DNA of 41,416 bases from Butyrivibrio sp. NC3005 (GTDB lineage: Bacteria > Bacillota > Clostridia > Lachnospirales > Lachnospiraceae): positions 1 to 41,416 of the forward strand of contig NZ_AUKC01000033.1 of assembly GCF_000424545.1 (NCBI RefSeq). Reading direction: 5' to 3'. The first letter of the stretch is position 1. Every line of letters begins with the position of its first letter. A program made the position numbers and the translations under genes. Positions 35,920 through 41,416 of this stretch are shown here, one piece after another. Under the pieces are notes generated by a model. That model had not been told where the DNA came from. It ran no database searches and was given only the letters and a program-made list of their open reading frames with translations.

Positions 35920-37206
35920 TTAACTTAGCTTATTTCGTATCACTCTATCAAATACATCTTTTTGCATTTCACACATATCATCAGGTGAAACTCCTACATC
36001 GCATGTTTTCAAGCTATTATCATGTATGCATCTATGGCAATAGGTATTAAGATAGCAATCCTTACATTTTCCATTTATAACTTTATTCTGATTATACATT
36101 TCATCAGATTTTTTGATTACACTTGATTTTAATACATCAAGTGTATCCTTTACATTTCCAAATCTGTAATTTTCATCACCTAGAAATGCCTGGCAAGGGT
36201 AGATATCACCTTTAGTAGATACAGCTGTTTTTCCAAATCCAGAAGCACAGAATTGATATTTTATATTCTTTTCAGCTAGCCTTAGCAGAACAGATTGTAC
36301 AAATGATGTTGTGCTATACAGCTTTGGTTCACCTTTCAACTGCTCTATTGACTCTCCAAAACAGGATAAATCTTTTATATCCAACTTCTCATCGCATGAA
36401 GATACCGGATTAAATATCATAGGTATATTTCCAAATATTTTCCTTACTTCTTTTACTAAATCTGCCGGAGATATTCCTTTTTGGCGATGCATTTCGGTAT
36501 AAGTAACTTCTATTCCCGAAGGCTCACTACTATACTTTTTCAAATATCTGAAATTTTTTAATACTGTTTCAAAAGATGGTTTTCCACCAACCATTGGGCG
36601 AAGAGTATCCTGCATAGATTGCATATCTACGCTGAACGTAACCTTAAAATCATATTCATTTATAATATCTAACAGTTCTTTGCTAGCATATGTTCCATTA
36701 GAAACCATACCCAATATAGTTTCCTTATTATTAGCTCTAACATATGCGCAGGCAGCCTTAATCACATTTAGATTAAGCGTTGGTTCCCCGCCAAAAAAAT
36801 TAATTAAATCAATTTTGGGATATATCTTATACATTTTTTCGAGAGTTTCTATAACTGTCTCTTCATCCATAAACTCTCTCTTCATGTTATAGCATCCACC
36901 ATTGCCATAACAATACAAGCATCGCATATTACAATCGTTACTAACATGTATTATTAATTCTCCCAAGTGCTTCTTATCTCTTAATGGCAATTCATGTGTT
37001 ATGCCTTCTCCAAGCATTTTTCTATAGTTATAATATTCTTCATGAGAAACCAAAAAGCCGTCTTCTTTTATTTTTTCAAGAGATTCATTAGAAATGATCT
37101 TATCTAGCAGCATTAATGTAGCACTATTTCCTTTTATAAGTTTCATTGTGTCAGGAAAATATACCCCATATCTTCCTTCACCAATATCAATACTATGATA
37201 TCTCAT
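35920..37206 (-). CDS. Radical SAM/SPASM peptide maturase
   Basis: 428 residues. The radical SAM cluster motif is CNMRCLYC (Cys92, Cys96, Cys99), with the SAM-binding NFFGGEPTLN downstream. The C-terminal SPASM region has ~8 Cys: CASGFGKTAVSTKGDIYPCQ, then CKDCYLNTYCHRC, and CDVGVSPDDMC, enough for two auxiliary iron-sulfur clusters. The first ~80 residues could help recognise a leader peptide. This layout is that of enzymes installing cross-links or epimers in ribosomal peptides (AlbA, SuiB, QhpD relatives). AAAGGCGG precedes ATG. A precursor-like gene is 96 bp upstream, separated by a terminator hairpin. Reaction unknown. Confidence 0.93.
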   Translation of the reverse strand: MRYHSIDIGEGRYGVYFPDTMKLIKGNSATLMLLDKIISNESLEKIKEDGFLVSHEEYYNYRKMLGEGITHELPLRDKKHLGELIIHVSNDCNMRCLYCYGNGGCYNMKREFMDEETVIETLEKMYKIYPKIDLINFFGGEPTLNLNVIKAACAYVRANNKETILGMVSNGTYASKELLDIINEYDFKVTFSVDMQSMQDTLRPMVGGKPSFETVLKNFRYLKKYSSEPSGIEVTYTEMHRQKGISPADLVKEVRKIFGNIPMIFNPVSSCDEKLDIKDLSCFGESIEQLKGEPKLYSTTSFVQSVLLRLAEKNIKYQFCASGFGKTAVSTKGDIYPCQAFLGDENYRFGNVKDTLDVLKSSVIKKSDEMYNQNKVINGKCKDCYLNTYCHRCIHDNSLKTCDVGVSPDDMCEMQKDVFDRVIRNKLS

Positions 37207-37235
37207 ATAGCTTCCGCCTTTCTTTATCGCACATC

Positions 37236-37274
37236 AAAAAAGAAGCGACAAGAAAAACTTGCTACTTCTTTTTT
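37236..37274 (-). terminator. Hairpin between precursor gene and maturase gene (attenuator)
   Basis: Arms AAAAAAGAAG and CTTCTTTTTT (37236-37245 / 37265-37274) with an inner CAAG/CTTG pairing; on the minus strand the stem ends in T6. Partial read-through would give much more peptide mRNA than maturase mRNA. Confidence 0.75.
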
Positions 37275-37301
37275 GTGAGCAAACTAATATTTAATTAAAT
37301 T

Positions 37302-37436
37302 TTAGAAACTAACCTGTCCAAATAATATAGGTCTACATTCGTTTTCTTCCTCTTTTACAACATCCACATCCTCATTCTGTATTGCCACTGTCTTAATTGT
37401 TTCCATTTCTTCTTTTTTCAGTTCTTCTTTTTTCAT
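37302..37436 (-). CDS. Candidate RiPP precursor peptide 5 (Cys-containing)
   Basis: 44 codons, translated by hand; absent from standard length-filtered gene calls. Leader MKKEELKKEEMETIKTVAIQ and NEDVDVVK, then EEENE and the tail CRPILFGQVSF. GAGGAAGGG lies upstream of ATG. The stretch IKTVAIQNEDVDVVKEEEN parallels IKSEEIQ..DVSLLSEEEN of precursor 4, although the rest differs. It is the only one of the five with a Cys and is the one next to the radical SAM gene, so a thioether is possible here but not in the others. High Glu/Lys leader content is usual for RiPP precursors. Product unknown. Confidence 0.75.
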   Translation of the reverse strand: MKKEELKKEEMETIKTVAIQNEDVDVVKEEENECRPILFGQVSF

Positions 37437-37469
37437 TTAATTACCCTTCCTCTCTTAGATTATATGATT

Positions 37470-38805
37470 TATTTTCAGTAACTTTTTATACTGTTTCTGG
37501 TACCTTTTCAATTTTTTCTTCACACTCACTAAACTTCACCTTGCCTATTCCCATAAATGCAAAGATGATTATGCAAATCGATGAAGAAATGATAAACAAT
37601 GTTGTTACTGGTATAAATTTAGCCATCAAGCTAACAAGACCTGATGTTAACGGTGTTGCTGCACTAGAAGTAGCATTAAGAATAGAGGCAGCTCTTGCCA
37701 GATATTCATTCTCCACACTATTCATAAACTGTATTGTAAATATCTGTGAAATAACACTAATAGATATTCCCATAATAAGCGCACATACTATATTTAATGA
37801 ATATGCTGCAATTACATTTCCACGTGTATATATTCCCATGGTATATAATCCGTAAATTACTCCCAATGCTATTCCGAAGAACACAATCAGTGGTCTTTCT
37901 TTAAATTTTCCCATAAGCTTTGGTGTTATTATCGAACCTAGTGCCGTTCCTATAATAAGTGCTATTCCCATCACACTTAAAAATTCACTTCCCTGTCCGA
38001 ATATTTCAACCGCCATAGGAGATTGAAGTGCATTTAATGGTACAAGAGTCGCATTTGCAAGCATAGCCAATATACAACAGTTAAGTACTACTTTTTTGGC
38101 GGCAACATATTTAAAACCTTCTTTTAGAGTCTTGAAATATGTCTGCATTCCAGAACCATTCTTTTTGCTTACATCTTTTATAGTTTCTTTTACCTTGATA
38201 CTAATCTTGAATAAAGCTGATATAAAGAATGTAGCTGCATCTACAAACATGGCAGCTTCAATTCCACCTACTCCTATAATGATTCCGGCGCTTGCCATTC
38301 CTACAAGCTGCATGATATTAGAAACTGTTGAATTTAATGAAAGTCCATGACTATAGTACTTTTTCTCTAATACCAGCGGAACAAATGCTGATCCTGCCGG
38401 CATTCCAAATGCTTCTACTGATGAAATCATAAGTGTCATAGCAGCTAGTACCCACGGACTAACGCTTCCATTCGTCTTATATAGACAAGCTACTGCTACA
38501 ATAATAAAACCTCTGATTAAATCAGCAGCAACCATTATTTTCTTCTTATTCATTCGCTCAACCAATGCTCCTGCAAAAGGCTGAAGCAGCACTGTCGGAA
38601 GCTGATTAAGTGCATAAATAACAGCACTCCATGATGCGCTTCCTGTCACCATGTATACTAACCAGGTAAATGCTATAGCATCCACAGAGTCACCGAATCG
38701 ATTTACAATACTTGATGCAATAAGCTTTCTATATTCTTTTAGCTTAAGAATATCTCTATATTTCACTTTATCCATCTATCTTCTCCATTTCACGACTAGT
38801 ACATT
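37470..38805. repeat. Direct repeat copy B (MFS gene with short flanks)
   Basis: Second copy of the 1.33-kb repeat, same orientation as 30457-31790, 7.0 kb away. Confidence 0.85.
37486..38775 (-). CDS. MFS exporter, copy 2
   Basis: 429 residues, twelve membrane helices, near twin of the MFS at 30472. The differing residues are scattered and mild (I/V, A/T, L/M), with a small cluster at the C-terminus (GKVKFSECEEKIEKVPETV against AKVKFSEDEEKIEKMPEAV). Lies inside the precursor cluster: precursor 1 is 61 bp upstream and precursor 5 is 49 bp downstream, all in one direction. Export of the matured peptides is the natural reading. GGAGAAG precedes ATG. Confidence 0.92.
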   Translation of the reverse strand: MDKVKYRDILKLKEYRKLIASSIVNRFGDSVDAIAFTWLVYMVTGSASWSAVIYALNQLPTVLLQPFAGALVERMNKKKIMVAADLIRGFIIVAVACLYKTNGSVSPWVLAAMTLMISSVEAFGMPAGSAFVPLVLEKKYYSHGLSLNSTVSNIMQLVGMASAGIIIGVGGIEAAMFVDAATFFISALFKISIKVKETIKDVSKKNGSGMQTYFKTLKEGFKYVAAKKVVLNCCILAMLANATLVPLNALQSPMAVEIFGQGSEFLSVMGIALIIGTALGSIITPKLMGKFKERPLIVFFGIALGVIYGLYTMGIYTRGNVIAAYSLNIVCALIMGISISVISQIFTIQFMNSVENEYLARAASILNATSSAATPLTSGLVSLMAKFIPVTTLFIISSSICIIIFAFMGIGKVKFSECEEKIEKVPETV

Positions 38806-38824
38806 GAATCCTACGTACTAGCCG
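38793..38824 (-). other. Hairpin between precursor 1 and MFS copy 2
   Basis: Arms CGACTAGTAC (38793-38802) and GTACTAGCCG (38815-38824), loop 12, no T run. The first arm carries the right edge of the MFS direct repeat (ACTAGTACATT). It may protect the 3' end of the precursor mRNA. Confidence 0.5.
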
Positions 38825-38836
38825 CGAATACACAAA

Positions 38837-39001
38837 TCAATTGCTTATTTCAATATGTATCTTTATATGAATATTGTCCTCTTCTTCTTCTGCCAAATTG
38901 ACTTTCCTGTCCTGAATTGCCTGTGCAAGCTCTTCTGATTCAATAATCAGCTTTCCATCCATGTACTTTGCGTTTGCATCTGATAAATCTACGTTTCTCA
39001 T
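38837..39001 (-). CDS. Candidate RiPP precursor peptide 1
   Basis: 54 codons, translated by hand. Leader MRNVDLSDANAKYMDGKLII, then ESEELAQAIQDRKVNLA, then EEEEDN and the tail IHIKIHIEISN. AAAGGAGAG lies correctly before ATG. It is the tandem twin of precursor 2; the two differ at positions 2 and 5 and in the tail (IHIKIHIEISN against IHVKIHIEIGS). The tail alternates Ile/Val with His, Lys or Glu, a pattern suited to a beta strand or to regular cross-linking. No Cys. No relation to a named peptide recognised. Confidence 0.8.
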   Translation of the reverse strand: MRNVDLSDANAKYMDGKLIIESEELAQAIQDRKVNLAEEEEDNIHIKIHIEISN

Positions 39002-39200
39002 ACTCTTCTCTCCTTTTTATGATCCTATTTCAATATGAATCTTTACATGAATATTGTCCTCTTCTTCTTCTGCCAAATTGACTTTCCTGTCCTGAATTGC
39101 CTGTGCAAGCTCTTCTGATTCAATAATCAGCTTTCCATCCATGTACTTTGCGTTTGCATCTGATAAATTCACGTTTTTCATAGTCCCTTCTCCTTTTTAT
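38846..39200. repeat. Tandem duplication of the precursor gene (180-bp period)
   Basis: Units 38846-39020 and 39026-39200 are almost identical in sequence, including the ribosome site CTCCTTTTTAT (plus strand). Divergence concentrates at the start codon region and at the codons of the peptide tail. Confidence 0.92.
39017..39181 (-). CDS. Candidate RiPP precursor peptide 2
   Basis: 54 codons, translated by hand. MKNVNLSDANAKYMDGKLII opens the leader, EEEEDN ends it, and IHVKIHIEIGS is the tail. AAGGAG before ATG. The stop is 15 bases before the start of precursor 1, so the two are co-translated. A separate promoter with an overlapping palindrome lies upstream (39282-39310). Both copies keep the frame and the leader exactly, which argues that they are real genes and not chance frames. 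Confidence 0.82.
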   Translation of the reverse strand: MKNVNLSDANAKYMDGKLIIESEELAQAIQDRKVNLAEEEEDNIHVKIHIEIGS

Positions 39201-39241
39201 TTATTAGTTAAAATTTCATTAATAGTTACCGATTTTTCAAT

Positions 39242-39263
39242 ATAGAGGAATAATATCCTCTAT
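39242..39263. promoter_or_regulatory. Inverted repeat in the leader of precursors 2 and 1
   Basis: Perfect arms ATAGAGGA and TCCTCTAT with a 6-base loop, downstream of the putative promoter. Without a T run, it may be an operator or an mRNA-stabilising stem. Confidence 0.5.
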
Positions 39264-39281
39264 TTATGAACCAATTGTTCT

Positions 39282-39310
39282 ATTATGCTTTGCATAATTT
39301 TGTGTCTAAA
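39282..39310 (-). promoter_or_regulatory. Promoter of precursors 2 and 1 with overlapping palindrome
   Basis: On the minus strand TTTAGA, 17 bases, CATAAT. The perfect palindrome ATTATGC-TTT-GCATAAT (39282-39298) covers the -10 box and part of the spacer, as an operator would. Confidence 0.55.
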
Positions 39311-39312
39311 AC

Positions 39313-39447
39313 TTAAATTGATTCTATTACTGGAAGAATATGATATTCTATCGGCTGCAGGTTATCTTCTTCTTCCTTCGCAGGACTAACCTTAAGATTC
39401 TCAACTTCAAGCTCATTTTCCTTGATAATTTGCTTTTCTTCCTTCAT
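39313..39447 (-). CDS. Candidate RiPP precursor peptide 3
   Basis: 44 codons, translated by hand. Leader MKEEKQIIKENELEVENLKV and SPAK, then EEEDN and the tail LQPIEYHILPVIESI. GAAGGGAG precedes ATG. Unlike precursors 1 and 2 in the leader, but it keeps the EEEDN motif at the same distance from the end (tail 15). The tail is rich in Ile, Pro and contains Tyr and His. No Cys. Followed within a few bases by the promoter of precursors 2 and 1. Confidence 0.77.
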   Translation of the reverse strand: MKEEKQIIKENELEVENLKVSPAKEEEDNLQPIEYHILPVIESI

Positions 39448-39464
39448 ACATATACTCCCTTCTA

Positions 39465-39602
39465 TTAATTTGTTATTGTACGTATTTCATATCCAATCCC
39501 TTTATTCTCTTCTTCACTTAATAGTGATACATCTGTACTCTGAATCTGTATTTCTTCAGATTTTATTGCCTTTTCCTGACTATCATTTACTTCCTTTGTC
39601 AT
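39465..39602 (-). CDS. Candidate RiPP precursor peptide 4
   Basis: 45 codons, translated by hand. Leader MTKEVNDSQEKAIKSEEIQI and QSTDVSLLS, then EEEN and the tail KGIGYEIRTITN. AAAGGAG precedes ATG; a double stop (TAA TAG) ends it. The gene starts 31 bases after the winged-helix gene, and precursor 3 starts 17 bases after its stop, so it is in the same transcript. Shares IK...IQ...DV....EEEN with precursor 5. Confidence 0.76.
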   Translation of the reverse strand: MTKEVNDSQEKAIKSEEIQIQSTDVSLLSEEENKGIGYEIRTITN

Positions 39603-39633
39603 TTTTTCTCCTTTCATTGCATCAACATATTTT

Positions 39634-40194
39634 TTATGCTTCATATGGAGCCATTACTGTAAACAAGCTATATGTCTGATCTGCGTCTTTATCTTCCAGC
39701 GCTTTATATTTATCAAACAGTTCATCTAATTCAGCAATAAATTTTTCCATATCTTCTTTTCTGGCATTCATAAAATATGATTTAATCTTGTTCGGTTTAT
39801 CTTGATACTTTGCAGCACTGCAAATAGCATTTTTGGTCATAGTTGCAAACTGTTGTGCTGATAGCTTAATCTGCGTATTTCTTTTCTCTGTCAAATTGGT
39901 AATATGATTCATTATTTCAACATCGTCAGATGCTAATTTATAATGTTTTTCCACCTGTCCATTCCTAATACAAGGAACAGTTTCAGTCACCACCCCAGCT
40001 TTCAATAGTCGTTGCAGATACAACTGTGTTGAATATACTGCAATGCCTAACCTTTCGGCTATTTCATGACTTGTTTCAAGGTGATCCATCAGGCAAAAAA
40101 GAACATCCATCCCCAATCCACTCAGCAAATCATCACTCAGCTTAGCATCCTCACCTATCATACTCATCTCATAAATACAAGCTAAATCTGCCAT
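39634..40194 (-). CDS. Winged-helix protein (ArsR/MarR-like) of the peptide operon
   Basis: 186 residues. The region LGMDVLFCLMDHLETSHEIAERLGI and STQLYLQRLLKAGVVTETV is a winged-helix DNA-binding fold (recognition helix YSTQLYLQRLLKAG). The C-terminal ~90 residues are helical and charged (KEDMEKFIAELDELFDKYKALED), perhaps for dimerising or ligand binding. GAGGAG precedes ATG. It lies 10 bp behind the M16 gene and 31 bp ahead of precursor 4. Likely an autoregulator of the operon; a non-DNA role (leader recognition) cannot be excluded. Confidence 0.75.
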   Translation of the reverse strand: MADLACIYEMSMIGEDAKLSDDLLSGLGMDVLFCLMDHLETSHEIAERLGIAVYSTQLYLQRLLKAGVVTETVPCIRNGQVEKHYKLASDDVEIMNHITNLTEKRNTQIKLSAQQFATMTKNAICSAAKYQDKPNKIKSYFMNARKEDMEKFIAELDELFDKYKALEDKDADQTYSLFTVMAPYEA

Positions 40195-40204
40195 TTGTCT
40201 CTCC

Positions 40205-41416
40205 TCAAATCGATACAGTATTCAATAGCAAATCATTGTCACATTCTCCGATAAGCGCTAACCCAAGATTTGCTTCCTGAATAATTTCATCTGCCACATG
40301 GTTTACAAGTTCCTTTGTAATACTTCTTATTCCTCTTATTTCATTCTCTATATAGAAATCACTTCCCATAATGTCACATCTTCCTATATTTCTAAGATGA
40401 TCTGTAATATTATCTACTGATAGAAGCATTGTTGTTTCCATCATTTTCTTTTCTCTTTCTATTTCCTCATCTGTAAAGCCTTCTTTCTTGGCATGTAAAA
40501 TTGTATCCATCATCACCTTGGCAACATCTACAGTCTTTTCTTTATCACAGACAGACATAAATCCAATTGTCCCATGATTTTTATACACACTATAAAATCC
40601 GCCAACATTGTATGCCAAGCCTCTCTTCATTCGTACTTCATCTACAATGCGTGATTTAAGTCCGCTTTGCCCAAGAATTCTCACCATCATCTCGATTGCC
40701 TGCCTCTGCATCATCGAGTAACCTCCAGTTCTAAATCCAATTGAAACAACAGAACTAGCTCCACTACCTTTATTCAAATAAACACCCGGTTCACTATCAA
40801 CCAATTCAGGAACTTCACCGCAATGTTTATCTTTCCACGAATCAAAATCACTACCTATAAGCTCCAATGCTCTGCCATAATCTATATCTCCAACTATTAC
40901 GACACTTGACCGTTCAGGAATATAATTCATATCTAAGATTTCATTTACCTGTTCCAGGGTAGCATTCTGTATATTGGAAATATTACCCATAATAATTCTT
41001 CCAATACCCATATTTCCCCATAATGCCTGACTGGTTCTTTCCTTGATTTGTTGAAAAGAGGAATAAAAACTTGTAGCTTCCTGAATAACTACTTTTTTTT
41101 CATTTTCAAACATATCTTTTGGAAACACTCTATTATTCATAGCAATGTTAGAAAGACACTTTACACATAAATCAAGAGTATTCGATAGACCAGTGAAATA
41201 GAAACAAGTATACTCTTTTGTTGTTGCTGCGTTATATACCACTCCGCTGTTCGTCGCCTCTTCGATAAGTCTTTGATATACTTCGTTTCCGGAAGTAACC
41301 GGATTAACAACCAAATGTTCTACAAGATGTGATAAACCACTGTTACTATCAGATTCATTCTTGCTTCCCTGTGCCACCCATAGTCCACATGCAATTGTCT
41401 TTGCTCCAGGAATCTT
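40205..41416 (-). CDS. M16-family zinc peptidase, 5' end beyond the window
   Basis: The frame remains open to the right edge, adding KIPGAKTIACGLWVAQGSKN, which is typical for the region just before the metal site, so the gene is partial at its 5' end. The inverted zinc motif HxxEH is intact in GLSHLVEHLVVN, and the third ligand Glu is in NEKKVVIQEATSFYSS. The later GLAYNVGGFYSVYKNHGTIG is the conserved Arg/Tyr-type substrate region of M16B. In subtilosin operons two M16 proteins (AlbE, AlbF) mature the peptide with radical SAM AlbA. Here it heads the transcript that holds the precursors, so leader removal is the likely job. Confidence 0.92.
   Translation of the reverse strand, partial: KIPGAKTIACGLWVAQGSKNESDSNSGLSHLVEHLVVNPVTSGNEVYQRLIEEATNSGVVYNAATTKEYTCFYFTGLSNTLDLCVKCLSNIAMNNRVFPKDMFENEKKVVIQEATSFYSSFQQIKERTSQALWGNMGIGRIIMGNISNIQNATLEQVNEILDMNYIPERSSVVIVGDIDYGRALELIGSDFDSWKDKHCGEVPELVDSEPGVYLNKGSGASSVVSIGFRTGGYSMMQRQAIEMMVRILGQSGLKSRIVDEVRMKRGLAYNVGGFYSVYKNHGTIGFMSVCDKEKTVDVAKVMMDTILHAKKEGFTDEEIEREKKMMETTMLLSVDNITDHLRNIGRCDIMGSDFYIENEIRGIRSITKELVNHVADEIIQEANLGLALIGECDNDLLLNTVSI

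Noticed and set aside
37302..39602. Precursors as classical sactipeptides or lanthipeptides.
   Set aside because: Four of five peptides have no Cys and no LanM/LanB/C genes are seen.

Overview
The window looks like chromosomal DNA of a motile, low-GC Gram-positive anaerobe of the Clostridia, most likely family Lachnospiraceae (Butyrivibrio/Pseudobutyrivibrio/Roseburia-like). Evidence: AT-rich DNA, strong AGGAGG-type ribosome sites, an mbl-flhO-flhP cluster and a comF-yvyF pair arranged as in Bacillus/Clostridia, CdaA/CdaR c-di-AMP genes, RecD2, an HPr with both His15 and Ser46, and GDP-fucose synthesis. Family and genus are inferences from gene content and were not tested by a search. No tRNA, rRNA or CRISPR array was seen.

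Layout, nearly all on the minus strand (read right to left). 1-371: no gene seen. 372-3503: a lone sugar-type binding lipoprotein followed by a chemoreceptor. 3677-11527: a polysaccharide operon (DPM1/GtrB-like GT2, second GT2, phosphoglycosyltransferase, Wzz-like co-polymerase, GT-A enzyme) that runs into ddl and murF. 11758-13806: gmd-fcl for GDP-L-fucose. 14056-14925 (+): an AraC regulator. 14983-18025: a small anchored protein, a large polytopic membrane protein and a DUF212/PAP2-like protein. 18125-26658: rfbD, HPr, cdaR, cdaA, two membrane proteins, yvyF, comF and recD2. 26764-30030: flgJ-like, flhP/flgG, flhO/flgF and mbl/mreB.

30457 to the right end is an accessory island and the most interesting part. 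It looks like an undescribed radical-SAM RiPP system. A radical SAM/SPASM maturase (35920-37206), an M16 peptidase (running off the right edge), a winged-helix protein and two nearly identical MFS exporters surround five short genes (44-54 codons). I translated these by hand at 37302, 38837, 39017, 39313 and 39465. Four of the five gene products have quite different N-termini from one another, but all carry an acidic EEE(D)N or EEEN motif followed by an 11-15 residue tail. The tails differ and contain alternating beta-branched residues. The simplest reading is one processing system acting on a cassette of leader-EEEDN-core precursors, with an M16 protease as in subtilosin (AlbE/F) and a radical SAM enzyme as in AlbA.

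Two further parts may control the island. The first is a 627-residue regulator made of two HTH-plus-helical-repeat units in one chain (32071-33954). The second is a convergent 46-codon gene for a Sec-exported peptide (34064-34204), arranged like Rgg/SHP-type quorum-sensing pairs. A solitary TnpB element of IS200/IS605 type (about 34288-35780), with recognisable end hairpins and a probable omega RNA, sits between the maturase and that secreted peptide. The two MFS copies are 1.33-kb direct repeats that bracket regulator, TnpB, maturase and one precursor, so the block could be lost or amplified by recombination.
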